A program made the position numbers and the translations under genes. Source: Monarcha castaneiventris obscurior (Eukaryota > Chordata > Aves > Passeriformes > Monarchidae). Taken from it: a stretch of 64,000 bases of DNA. A model generated the notes under the pieces. That model saw only the letters and a program-made list of their open reading frames with translations. It searched no databases and was not told the origin of the DNA. This document shows, piece after piece, positions 45,601 to 58,072 of the stretch (position 1 is the stretch's first letter; each line of letters begins with the position of its first letter). Location: the NCBI GenBank assembly GCA_026261815.1, contig JAMPIT010000059.1:19144001-19208000 (forward strand), written 5' to 3'.

Positions 45601-47869
45601 TACTTCCCTGCTTGTGTCTTGGGAATATAACCATGCAAGGTTGAATCTGTTTCTTTGGAATTCACCTGTGTGCAATATTTCAGATCAAAGTAGGAAGAGT
45701 CATGATGTTCTAAATTGGAGCACAATAAATTCTCTGATCAATTCTCTGCCTGATGCATGGGTGTTCTGACTAATCTCTACATTGTTCTAAAAATAAAAAA
45801 GCCCTTTTTGGCTATATGAGTGTTAGCATTGAGTTTCACAGCTCCTTTACCAAGGACAAAATGATACTGGCTTGCATAAACTGAATCTTTAACTTTTTTT
45901 TCATCGGTACCAAAAAATACACTTCATACTTCTTTCTTCCACAGGTATTAAATACAGTCAAAATATATCTGAGCCCGAGGTTTTTTGGTTTTATTTTCTT
46001 TAAAGGAAAAAAAAAAAAATTAAGTCAGGCAAGTATCTGACTTCGTGTTGAATTATATCTTTAGGCATATGATGCATCTGCTTTTGAACTTATACTTGGA
46101 AATAGTTATTTATTTCAAATTGCTTCAAGCTCATGGAAAGGTCCTCTAAGATTTAATTAAATTCAAGTTCTTTACTCTAGGAATCTGATAGAAAAGTAGT
46201 TTATTCCTGACAATTTTTTAAGTTGCTCTGCTATAGAATATAAAACAATACTCTTCAGTAACTTCCTGTAGAATATTCTAAAAAGAAAGTTCTATATAAA
46301 GACCTTTTTCATAACAGATGTAAATAGCAAAGTTCTTTAGGCTATTTTTCAGGGTGCTCATGCCCTTTCAGGTGAGTACTTCTAATACATTTAATCTGTT
46401 ATCATAAAAGAAACTCAGCCAAAGGTAGAAATAACAGGAAGAAGAATTTTGTATATTATTTTGTGGCTTTTGTCTTATCAGCTCATCCAACATATATATC
46501 ATTGTATTTATCTCTGAAATGTCTTGAGCCCGAAACAAGAAGTGCAATTATGAGAAATTTGTAAGAGGTTATCTTTGAAATTAAAAGGACAATTTATTAC
46601 TCTAGCAATTTAATAACAATAAAATGTTATATGCATAGCAACATTTTAATCTGAATTGCAGTTTTCTAGTGGGTGTTGATATTCTGTTCATGAATTTCAG
46701 TGATAACTGAAAGAAAAGACACTAAATCTACTTGTAAACTTTTTCATTTTGCATTTAGTTTCCCTTCATAAATCTCGACATTGATATTGACTTCTTTTGA
46801 CAGTTGCACTTATGTTAGCATACCTAATTCTTAGTAATTATATTTCATCTTGACCTTCTTGTGGTTCTTGTCTTTTTTCCCACCAGTAATTATAAATCTT
46901 TAAGTGGTGAAAAATTACTTGTAGAATTGTTATCCTTCATCAGGGAGGTTTATACATAACTAACTGGTTTATACTTAACTATGTTTAAGGGATAAATCTT
47001 GTCTTCCTTGGTCTTCTGAAAAAGCCAAAACCCATTCACAATAGATGCTGGTAATTTACCTTGAATCTTTAACTTCTACTTTTTCTTTTTTTTAAATTTC
47101 CTCTAAATGAGATGATTTTGTTATACTTGGAGAAAGAAGTGAAAAAAACTTTTAACCGTACACTATCTATTCTAATATTTTGCCTTTCAGAGATGCCTAA
47201 CTTTGAAAACCTGTTCTAATTTTACTACAGTAAAATTTGAAATTTGGTTTCAAGGGAAAGAAAGAAAAAGAAAGGCGGTATTGGTTTTCATCTGTATTTT
47301 ATCTGTATCTGTATTTTGCTGTCTATGTACAGCCTTCTATTTTGTATAATTTTAGCCCTGCAATCTGCTTGCATTTTTCTGTCTCACTGTCAAGGCTTTT
47401 ATACTTCAGACTTGGTTTCCTCTAGCATATCCATCTACCTTCACCTGTTGTAAAGAGGCAAATATAAGAGAAATATAAGATAAACTACAAGAGGAATTTG
47501 TGATAAAACATAAAATAAATGGTCAAATTTCTCTGTGTAATCATGCTCTTATAAAGGAACTGTTCATTGTATAGGATTCTTTTCCCTGCACCTTTGGCTG
47601 CTGCTCACATAAAACAATCCTGAAATACTCTGCAATACTTCTATAAAGATGCAACTAGTAATTAGCAACTCTGATCTGTAATGCAAGAAAATACCAAGGT
47701 ACGTAGAGCATAGTGGTATTGTTCAAGCTCAAGTGGATGGAGGGGGAAACTGAAGTCAAAATCATGCAACTAGTTTAGGAATATTATTTTTGTAACAAAG
47801 TTCAGCTACTTTCTAGGTTTTAAGGCTCTAGAAATTCTTCAAGGGTTTGCATTTTAAGAGGCTTTTTAA

Positions 47870-47948
47870 GTGGTGAGGTTTGTTGGTTGGTTTTTGTTTT
47901 GTTTGGGTTTTTTTCTTCCAACAAGAGTTGTAATTTTTTTTTTTTTTG
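47870..47948. repeat. T/G-rich low-complexity tract
   Basis: GTGAGGTTTGTTGGTTGG followed by T-runs with GTTTTG units and a final T14 run after ACAAGAGTTG. Confidence 0.85.
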
Positions 47949-50195
47949 TAAGCTTATGTGTTTGTTTATGAGAGATTCTTCCTGCTGGCAGTTGTGCTGG
48001 ATCATGTTTCCTTGCAACTCAATGTGAGTTTTTAATCTAACCAGTTGGGTACTATTCATAGTCCTTATGGTCTCTAATTAAATTAAAAAGGAAAAAAATT
48101 CAACACCTGATGACTGCTTCAGGGAGTGTATTTGTAAAGCACATGAGGTGGTTTTATGTGACTCCAAAACACTGCTCACAGTAGTTCCAATACAGCCAAA
48201 TTCTAATTTGGAAAATTTCATTAAGTCCAGGAATGATGTCTAATGATGGCAGCACGACTAGAGATACCAAGTGTTTTACCAGTTGCTCATACTCACATTA
48301 TTTCTATCACTTAACTAATTTATATTTTATCTAACTAGTCTCCTCCCTTGTCTGCAGCTGTATATGTTTTCTACTGATAATCTTACACTGCATATGTTTT
48401 CTGACATGTTCCCGTGTCAAAGTCTGCTTTGACTTTGGCCTTGTGCTGGTTGCTGCTGCCAAGGCCCAGTGATGCTGCGATGTCCCTGAGAGCTGACTGA
48501 AAGGATGGAGAAGACTGCACACAATGTTGGTTTGTGCCTTTCCCTGGGGGAGTCTGTGGGCCGTGCTACAACACTGACCAGCACCACTGCTATCTTTGCT
48601 GCTGTGCTGCTTACTCATAGGTGTGACAGCTAGCGAGTTGGCCAGATATTTTCTTTCTCTAGTATTAAACTACCACAATAACCTATTGCTATGATTACAT
48701 GGCAAAGTTTTAAAATAAGTTTCATGAGCATGAACTGAAATCCAAAAATATCTGGGTTATATGACTCAAGAAACTTAGTGTTAGATTATTTCATGTGTTT
48801 TGGACTTCAGGACACTACGGTATTTTCACTTGCTTTGGCTTTTGAGGTAAGAAAAATTTTTGAAAATCATATGGGAATTAAAAATAATTTGGGAAAAGAT
48901 ACTAGCATGTTTTTGTCTTTGTAAGCCACTTGTTCTCTTAATTTATGTACTAATTAATACAGTTGAAGCCTGATGTGGGAAACTCTATATGATGGATAAA
49001 ATTAAAGAGTTTTTCAGCATATTTACTTGCTTATGTAGGCAATATTACAAACTGAACTATGAAGGTCATGGTTCAAGACATGGAATTCTATCATCTGCAA
49101 AAAAGTCAGGGGAAATAAAGGAGTTCAATGAACAATGAAGAAGCCAGCTTAAGTTATGTAATTATTGTCAAACTTCTAATAATTATGCAGAGCCAAAAGC
49201 ATTGTCTCATGAAGTGTAGCAGTGACAATAAGTAATATTTCATCATCAAAATTATAATAGATACAAATGTGTTGCATTTCCTGTTTATGAAGTAATTGAG
49301 TAGCAGTAAACATGGGGAAAAGTGATAGCTGCTGGAATGAACGCAAACAAATGAAAAATAATTATGCTTTTTGTAGACAGAGATAAAATATTCCTGTTCC
49401 TGCATAATAATAGGAATTAAGATTAATCTATATGTAGAAAAAAAATTCTGCTAATTTCCATGATCATTGCCATGCCTGGTTTATCCAGCTACAGTTGCCC
49501 TATTCTTGCTTGCCCAAGAACCTTACTAAAAATAATGTCTTTATACTTGTACTATAATGTGCACATGTACCAAAGAATTTATATGCTTGTTTCAAGATGT
49601 GCACTAGGTAAAATCAAATGCCACGTGTTTCATTTTGAAAGGAAAAATCACATTCTGTGACATTTCCAGTGTGTGCTTACCTGCTTCATGACAACCTTTC
49701 AAAATTGTTGTGAAATACACAGCTCAAAACCAAAATTTTATCATCAGCCATTTACCATGGTTATAAATATGAAGAAAACAAGTTCTGCCATGTCTTACCA
49801 TTTGAAAAGATTGCTTTAGAGTGGGTGGAATTTTTCAGATGTGGTAGTGGGGAAAATGCTGCAGAGTAAGTTGTATAAATGTGTTTGCAGGCTTGACAGA
49901 AATCAAGCAAGAAGTTACAGCCAGTCTTCAGATAATGGGATCAGTGTTCATCCAATACACTTTTTTACAGAAATGTTATGCAGAGCAGGCTCTTGTATTT
50001 GTTTTGTTTTGTTTTACTGAATATACAAACCTCTTCTTGTGAATGGCTTCCAAGGAATAAATGTGGCTTTCTCTTCAAAACAGCCAGTGAACACCAGTTT
50101 AAAATCATCACCTTAGCCACTTAGTCACTTTCTTTCCTTATGATAGGAAGTGGCTTTAGTAAGTAATTTTCTGCTGCATGGCAACCAGAAGGTAA

Positions 50196-50236
50196 GTTTT
50201 TTTGTGGGTTTTTTTTTTCGGGTTTTTTTTTTTTCC
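50196..50236. repeat. T-run/G-run tract
   Basis: T7, GTGGG, T10, CGGG, T12 in sequence. It lies directly after CAGAAGGTAAG, a sequence that resembles a splice donor, but no exon is recognisable before it. Confidence 0.9.
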
Positions 50237-52289
50237 TCAAGAAGAACCTAATAAGTGATTACATAATTTTGGAAGATATTGTGATACAGTAACTATATGC
50301 ATATTCTAAGTGGGAAAAAAAGCTCCTTGATGCTGATATTTGTACCATGAACCTGGCCTATTATTCACAGTCAGACTTATAATGCAAAAAGAACGCTGTA
50401 AATTACATCACTTTTGCTCACAGATCCAATATTATAAAGCCTATCCAAAGCCTGTCTTGGCATACATTAGGCAAGATAACTAATATACCTATGGGTGTGT
50501 TAATATAGCTAGAATATATTAAAGTCAATGTCTGTCACATTTGTGAACATGTTACTGTGGATGACAACTTTCAGCATTCGTTTATGACACTTTTTTTTTT
50601 CCTAATAAGTACTCTTCCATATTTTCTATGGAATAGAAATGATCAAAAAGATAATCTTTCATCAAAAATCTCTGAGTTGATTATGGAACCTAGCCCATCA
50701 GTTCTTTCATTAATGAAAAAAATCCCAGTCTCTATCTTGATACATTTAGCATATAAATGTTTTTAAATATGTGCATAAGACATACCTAGCAGTTTGGAGT
50801 ATTTGGTTATATTGTGGCTGTACTACAGAGCTGTACCCACATTCAAACAGATTGTCACACAGCTTGGGTGATTGTAACCAGTGCTGTTCTCCTTGTTCTT
50901 CTTTGGTGGTGAAAGGACACGAAAGATGTGTTCGCACTGACAGCAACACAGAACTCTGGTTGTCACAACACTCAGGCACCTTTGTTGGTTATAGAAGTGG
51001 TATTGGCATTTCCATGCTTTTGGAGTGTTGCTGAATAATTGGAGCCTGGATAAGTGATGCAAAAATGATTTGTTGCACATCAGTTTTCCTAACTGGATTA
51101 AGTGTGCACACACATTTATTGATGTGTATATTTTCAAATGTGAGGATATATATGTATTATGTATTTATTAAACCCACTCTTCATTTCTTTCATTTAAAAT
51201 ACTAGATGTGTATCATTGTGCTAGCTGGCATTGCAGACACCTGACTTTTACAAGATAACTACTTTTTTTCCTGAATTTACAAGCTGAGGCAGGCAATTTT
51301 ATAACTATAGACAGTACATCTATGCTGGCATCCAGAGCATTAAATATTTTGCCAGTTGTGATAGATGACTTGTTTTAGGCTAAGGAAAAGGGAAAATATC
51401 TTCTGCAGGAAAATATATAGAGATGTGAAAGAATTGAGTACCTAATAAAGGACTGCTGAATCTAGCTTTGCTTACCTTAACCTAAAAGATTAGCACCCTA
51501 AACTTTTTCTTAAGTACTTTAGTAGGGCTGGGTTCCCTCTTTGCCAGAGTGTAGTACAGGTTGTATACATTGGTTCAGCAGGCTCTGTCAATGTTTTCAG
51601 TGTCAGATAAACCTAATTTTTCTGAGGATGAGCCCATAGGGCTGAGCAATAGAGTGATGCTGATCTCCAAGTGCAACAGCTCAATGCAGTAGCTGCCTGC
51701 TGTATGCATCAACACAAATGCACAGCAAAAACCTGTCATTTGGCTATGCCAGGTCATGGTCTTGTGCTATCTTAAAGTCATAAGGCAAGTGATCAATGAT
51801 TCTTTCAAACAAGGTGCTGTCTATACTCATACATCTGTGCAGATATATATATACACATACACATATATGCGTGTAAAATTTTCCTCTGTTTCTCTCATAT
51901 CATGATGACCAGTCCTGTGTCCTTTTTGCTTAGGTAAAACCAGTTAAAAATCCATTTTATGGACAATATTTCAAATAAGAGAATCTACTTCTGTATGGGT
52001 TTTTTGCTCATTATTTCATACTAATCATTATTAAAAATAGAAGACTATTCAAATCTCTGTTATGTACTTTGGAATATGATCTGTATTTACAGTTAAAAAA
52101 ACCGTAATTTGGGCAGTCTCTCCATCTGCTTACTAATGTATGCATCTGTGGCCTTGCAGGGCATGAAATCTCTGTGTAACAGAGCGTGGGGTTGGCTTTC
52201 TGAAGTTTAGGAGACAGATTGTACTGATTTCTGCAGCTGAGTTATCAGGCTGTGCTGAAGTATAAGGGTGAGCAGTCTATGTCTGTAAA

Positions 52290-52760
52290 AATTATCATGG
52301 TTTGAACTGGGCTTTTTTCTTCTCACCTTGCTCCTTTTTTACCCAGTGTGGCTGGTTGTCTGCTGACCCATGGGAAGATGTTGATAACAAATCACTATGT
52401 CTTGTCTTGCATTTGCCATTTATGTGTGGTTCCCCTCTCACCTGATGTTGGTAACATAAATGTTCATGTCTAATATAAATTATGTATCTGAGCCTCCTCT
52501 TAAGTGACATGTGTTGCAGTAGGGAGTATCCCACCAGCCTTTCAGTAGGCGGACTTGTCCATTTGGCTGTGCTTCTCTTTCTCCAGACTAAAGACCTGTG
52601 GGGTCAGCTAAGATGGAAAGCTGAGCTGTTATGAGCCAGCTCAAGTCAGCCCTACTGACCTTAACGTGTCATGTAGGAAAGCCCCAGATGCAGCTATGTC
52701 AGCTGGCTGGATTTCTTGTCTCTGATGCAGAGTGAACCCCTGATTGTGAATTAACCCATC
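52290..52760. mobile_element. Possible degraded LTR (weak)
   Basis: The left edge TATCATGGTTTGAACTGGGC resembles the TGTCATGGTTTGA edge shared by several avian LTRs, and the region is richer in G and C than its surroundings up to about 52760 (ACCCATCACGGTACTC). I could not match the interior to a family, and no target duplication is visible. Confidence 0.25.
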
Positions 52761-55132
52761 ACGGTACTCTTGCTAAACCAGAGGGAGCAATCAGCTAGCT
52801 TCTTACTGCCTTTCCTTCTAGTACCTTGTGCCAATACAGCGGGAGAAATTTCTGCTACCAGGCACTGTAAGGACATAAAACTGTCAATAATTCTTTCAAA
52901 GTTGTAGTTTCTTAACTTTTTACTAGTTCTTTTGAAATCATTTTTACACAATTTTGCCAGCTTTACCAGCTGCTGTCAGACCTTATCCTAGAAGTTTCTG
53001 CTTTGGGATACTTTGCTTGTTGCACGTTTCATCAGTTCCCCTTTGGTGCTTTGATGTGTTGTTTTGGAGCAGATAGCAAGACCAGGGTCTAAGGGGAAAA
53101 GCCTAAAAGGGGAGAACGTTCTCAAGTGATGCTGCCTCTCATGTAGTATGTGAACAGCTTTTGTTAGTACCAGACATTTCTTCAGAGGATATTATTTGTC
53201 TCTGTCTCGTGGTGTTAGATAAAAAAAACTAGCAAAGGATTAATGATTAGGTGTCATGATATTTCCTGACTTCTGTGTTTCTTGTAGCTTGCGCTGTCTG
53301 TCTCAGCCCAAGACAAAGTGGTGACTGTCTATTATTTTTATTTTGCTTTCTCTTCCTACAATTGATTATTGACTCTGCTTTGCTATAAGCCGGTTTATAC
53401 CTGTATAATGAGTGGTAGAATTTTATTAAATTAATCTAGGCTCTGAAAAAAGAAACAGTAAATTATAAATACTAAATTTACTTTAAATTTATGAACATAC
53501 TATGTATTGATGCTGAAATCTCCTACGAATGCAACCTTCCAGTCTAAGAAATCAACAGTAGGCCAAGTAATCACAAATTGGCTAAGCAAGACTGATTAAA
53601 AAGCTGAATTTACATATAGACACCCCACTCATGAAAATCCCACCCCCAAAATGAAAATGTTGTATGTTGTTTAATCCCATTCAATACATACAACTTCTCT
53701 GAGCCAAGAAATGTTAGGTGGTACCTTTTGAAAACTCTTTCAGTAATATGTGCTTCAGTGAGTACATCTCCAAGACAAAAAAAAAGTAGATAAAAATTAT
53801 TTAATCATCAAATTACTGTAATTGGCATTAAAGGCAGACTAAAGACTGCCTTTGTGTAGAAAAAAATGTTGGTGTTTGAAGAGGCTTAAATTTTTGGAAG
53901 ATGCAGTTTGGAGATATTTTTCTGATTGTGTGGTAAGTAACTCTTACAATACAGTAATTTATCCTTATAAATAAAACAGATGCAAGTTGGGGAGATCAAT
54001 TTTAAGATATGAAGTTGTCTTAATGTGGTTGAGTCATCCCTATGTCAATCACAGAACTGTAAAAAGAAGTTAGAGAAGTACTTGACAGACTTCTAAGCAG
54101 GAAAACTTAAAAAAGCTAGCATAGTTTAGAATCAAATTGAGAGTATTCTGTGTGTAATTAGTTTATTATTTCAAAGGTTTATTTTCCTTGCTCCTTTGTC
54201 TGCTTTTAAATACTGCCTTTAAATTACTTTTTTCAAATTAAAAATTATAATAACTAGATTTATTTTTAAATGGTTTGTGTACTGCCTTTGGTAACTGCAT
54301 CTTGAAGTTGTTTTCTACTAGCAAATCTGTTCACTCTGTAAGAAATTACAGTTTCAAAAAGAGAATGGGAAATTTCAAAATATATAAACTTTGTGTAATG
54401 AACCAGTGCTTCTATATTTTCAGTACACATTTAAAAATGCTGCTGTAGCTGTTCCAAAGATGCATTGTCAGCCAAGGAAATGACCTATAGTTCTGTTTTG
54501 TTCGCACACAAGGGAACAGCAGCTGGAACGCAGTATAAAAACAATTAATATATTTTTTGTGGTTGCTTGGCCAAACCCTGAAGCCAGAGTAAGACCATTA
54601 TTTCTGACACCATTAAATTTGTTAAACTACTTTTAAGAAACTTCAGGAGGCACCCTTGCTGTGGGAGAAAAGCATTCAAGGCAGTTTTGTCTGCAGTGTT
54701 ACCTACCCAGTACCTGTTAATTCCCTGAATCATTCTCTGACTTTAATGATAGCTTTATAACCCTGGAATTAATTTAGTAATTGATTCACATAACCTTAAT
54801 TACAGTGTGAAGTAATGGAACCCTGATTGTACATGAGCCAGACTATAATCAGTGGTGCATGCACTCTGGAAGAAAAATCTTTTCAGAAGTGAATGATCTT
54901 TGTGGGCTGTGGAAATTTAAAAGTACAAGTTGACAAAAAAAACCCAAATAAATATTAATTTCTTTTACTAATGGAAATCCAGTTTAAGATAATTCTGCTA
55001 TGTGTGTATATGTAAGGAAATTCAGCATTATTTTAATGATTTATTGGGTTTCTAATAGAGTCACAATGTCAGTGTCTGTCAGTTATCTGTGATAGCTTAT
55101 TAATCTATTGGCCAGTTCATCTTAAATTTGTC

Positions 55133-55470
55133 AGGCAGTAGAAGCCTTCAGGCAGTGAAGTAGTTCCTGTAAGTCCTGCGAAATTCTGTGGTAGGAGAGG
55201 AGTCTGTGCCTCTGTCGGTGGTGAGGGAAGGCTGGCAGAGGGCAGCACTGGAGGAGGGGCAGCCAGGGGACCTGGCCCCTGGGGATGTGCCAAGGCAAGC
55301 ACACGGCGCCTGCTGGGGCTTTGACACGGATGGGACTTCTGTTTTAGCTGTCTAGTCAAAAGTGGAAACAAGGAGTGGGAGGAAGGGAAATCGAAGGTTT
55401 CAGATGGCACAGAGGAGAAGGAGCAAAATAAGGATACTGTGGGAAAGACAGTGAGGGGAAGTGAGGCACA
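55133..55470. other. GC-richer block, unidentified
   Basis: Purine-rich on the plus strand, with GC-rich words such as GGACCTGGCCCCTGGGG and CACACGGCGCCTGCTGGGG. A 121-codon proline/serine-rich frame covers it on the minus strand (55117-55482), with no domain. It may be an unrecognised LTR, a small CpG-containing regulatory element or composition noise. Confidence 0.3.
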
Positions 55471-56940
55471 TACTTGTAGCAATAGAAGCTACGGCTGCAT
55501 GGACAGAGAACCCTGCTTACTGAAATGTCCACAATTTTTTATGAAGACTTAAAGACTCATTTATTGTTGATCTACTGATCCATATAGAGAAACCAGGAAG
55601 CTCTATCACTAATTGTGTACAGAGATTGTATGCCAAATCTTGACCTGCATCCATCACATATCTGCCCTATCTAATGCAAATTCAGGCAAAAAAAAAAAAA
55701 AGTATTTCTGGGAATACATATGAAAAAATTCGTTCCTTATGGGGAAGAAGTTTGTAGAAGATGGGTAACTGCTAACAGTATTGCACACATAAATGTTGCA
55801 TTACCTGTTGTATCTCTAGGAGATAAACAGGTAAAGTATTTAGATCTGCCCTGCTTCCGACATTTTCAGCTGTTCATTTGAATGTCCTACAGGGTGGAAA
55901 AGCATCTGTCTCTCTGTCCTGTCATCAGACCTAGGAAGTATTTGTGAAATGTGAAAGGTGCTGGAGGCAGACTGAAAAAGTGTCCGTATATATATCTTAA
56001 AGCACTTGGACCACTTGGAAGAATGAAAGGCAATATAACAATATGTTAATCTGAATCTCACTAAAAATCAGTATTATTAAGTGCTGCTTAATAGAACTCC
56101 TTAAAGACTTTTTTGAACCTGTTAATAAAATTAATGTCCATAGAAAAGGAATTGCAAGGAAAAATAGATCTCTTTGCAGAAATCTTGCTTTCTGCTGTCT
56201 AATTGCATAGTGCGTACAAAATCTGAATACTACTTATATATTCAAGGATCATTTATATGTTCAAGGAATACATTAGATACTGTATTTTGAAAGACTGGCA
56301 GCAGTCACCTTGACAGAAGAGGTTACAGTGACAGTGCTACTTTGTTGCCAGTAGCAACATCTGTGTTAAATGTGCTTTAATTAAGTTTGAGTTTTGAAGT
56401 TTATTGCTGTCATAGTGCTTGGTGACATTTTGTGAAAACGAGGTGGGAATATTAACACAGCTCATCAGCCAGGTAGTCTCTGCCCGCTTCTCTCTTCGCC
56501 AGCTTGACACTCCATGTCTACTGTCATGAGAAGAAAGGTGGCATCTTGCTGGAAGATATCTAGTGGGGAGGGGTAGAAAATTCTGGGGTCAGTTAATGCT
56601 GTATTCAGACACAAAAGCCAGGTTCACTTAAATACCTTTATGAATTAACTCCAGTGTGTAACTCATGAACCTCTTTGAAGATAGAATCCAGTGAATTCAT
56701 ATGGATTTACCTTTTCCTACTACATTTACAAAGTTACACGTTCTTTAAATTGTCCTCTTACTGCAGAGTTCAACCTGGCTTACTGTTTGAGACTCTCCTA
56801 GTTACTAGAAGCTCAACTAGAAAAAGTAACAAGGATTACCTATCAAACAGAGGTTCCATTTAACCTGAACTCCACACTACTAATCATTTCTGAAACACAG
56901 ACAAAACATTTCATTACTGCTAAACATAAGATATTTTCGG

Positions 56941-56945
56941 TTAGG
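56941..56945. repeat. Target-site duplication of the 57 kb LTR (left copy)
   Basis: TTAGG, repeated at 58068-58072 on the far side of the LTR. Confidence 0.8.
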
Positions 56946-58067
56946 TGTATTTGGTTTGTGTGGACAGATTTTGGTAGCTGGGGGTGAAGGGAGGGAGGCA
57001 CAGTGATAGATTCTGTGACAAGCTGCTAGAAGCTCCCCCCATATCCAACAGAGCCAATGCCAGCCGGCTCCAAGATGGATGTGCTGCTGGCCAAGGCTGG
57101 GTCAATCAGAGAAGGTAGTAGCCCCTCTGTGATTACATATCCAAGAAGTAAAAAAAAAATATAAAAAAAAAAAAGTTATAATACAGATGTAATTGCACTC
57201 AGAGAGAAGTGAGAATATGTGGAAAGAACAACTCTGCAGATACCAAGGTCAGTGGAGAAGGAGGGGCAGGAGGTGCTCCAGGTACTGGAGCGGAGATTCC
57301 CCTGCAGCCCCTGGTGCAGACCATGGTGAGGCAGCTGTGCCCCTGCAGCCCTTGGAGGTCCATGGGAGTGCAGAGATCCACCTGCAGCCCCTGGAGGAGA
57401 CCCACACTGGAGTAGGTGGATGCCTGAGAGAAGGCTGTGACCCTGTGGGAGGTCTCTGCTGGACTCAGCTCCTGGCAGGGACCTGCAGACCCATGGAGAG
57501 AGGAGCCCACGCTGGAGACGTTTTCCTGTTTTGTGACCCCATGGGGGACCCACACTGAAGCCGGCTGTGCTTGAAGGACTGCACCCTGTGGTAAGAGACC
57601 CACACTGTAATAATTTGTGGAAAACTGTTATCTGTGGGAAGGACTCAAGCTGGAGAAGTTCATGCAGGGATGCCTCCCATGGGAGGCTACCCAAGTTGAA
57701 GCAAGGGAGGGACTCCTCTCCATGAGCAGTGGTAGAAAAAACCTGTGATGAACTGACCCTATCTCACCATTCCCTGTCTCCTTGCACCACTGGGGTGAGA
57801 AGGTAGAGCCCCTGAAGGAAGGAGGAGTGGGAGGAAGGTGTTTTTAAGATTTAATTTTTATTACCTTGCTCTGATTTTGATTGGTTATAAATTCAGTTAA
57901 TATCCTCAAGTCAAGTCTATTTTGCCCATGACAGTAATCGATGAGTGATCTCTCCCTGTCCTCATTAGCCTTTCATTATAATTGTTTTCATCTATCTAGT
58001 TGTAGAGGTGAGTGATAGAGCACCTTTTGTGGTTGCCTGGCACCCAGGCAGGATCAAACAACCACAC
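56946..58067 (+). mobile_element. Near full-length solo LTR, 1.12 kb, ERVL-like by 5-bp target duplication
   Basis: The left edge is TGTATTTGGTTTGTGTGGAC and the right edge is ATCAAACAACCACAC. TTAGG occurs directly outside on both sides (56941-56945 and 58068-58072), a perfect 5-bp target duplication. Interior landmarks I recognise from an abundant avian LTR family are AAGCTGCTAGAAGCTCCCCC, AGAGCCAATGCCAGCCGGCT, a long CTGCAGCCC-rich repeat array (57297-57710), GTGATGAACTGACC, GGTGTTTTTAAGATTTAATT, CCTCAAGTCAAGTCTATTTTGC and CTTTTGTGGTTGCCTGGCACC. The polyadenylation signal region reads TTATAAATTCAG, a degenerate AATAAA. No retroviral genes are adjacent. The open frames of 121-172 codons here arise from the repeat array. 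Confidence 0.88.
57297..57710 (+). repeat. Array of ~9 degenerate 40-50 bp repeats inside the LTR
   Basis: Successive units begin with a C/T-rich start (CTGCAGCCCCTGG, CTGCAGCCCTTGG, CTGCAGCCCCTGG, CTGAGAGAAGG, CTCCTGGCAGG, TTTTCCTG, CTGTGCTTGAAGG, TTTGTGGAAAACTG, TTCATGCAGGGATG). They share a middle CC(C/T)(A/G)TGGG and end near GACCCACACTGGAG-like words. Unit length varies between about 40 and 52 bp. The array is part of the LTR family and not a separate satellite. Confidence 0.7.
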
Positions 58068-58072
58068 TTAGG

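Larger units (their letters stand above)
45601..56945. other. AT-rich unique sequence, no gene seen
   Basis: No gene, RNA gene or confident transposon over ~11 kb. Frames worth naming are 50823-51137 (-, 104 codons) with its overlapping plus-strand frame 50771-51034 (87 codons), and 48331-48618 (-, 95 codons) and 55117-55482 (-, 121 codons), each inside a locally GC-richer block. None shows a domain I know. T/G-rich tracts lie at 47870-47948 and 50196-50236, a TA/CA microsatellite at about 51841-51870, and homopolymer A-runs near 46005 and 55687. Confidence 0.5.

Noticed and set aside
50188..50200. CAGAAGGTAAG resembling an exon end and splice donor before the 50.2 kb T/G tract
   Set aside because: No open exon or acceptor upstream; such matches are expected by chance many times in 64 kb.
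57176..57694. 172-, 134- and 121-codon frames on both strands
   Set aside because: All fall in the degenerate ~45-bp repeat array of the LTR at 56946-58067 and show no domain.
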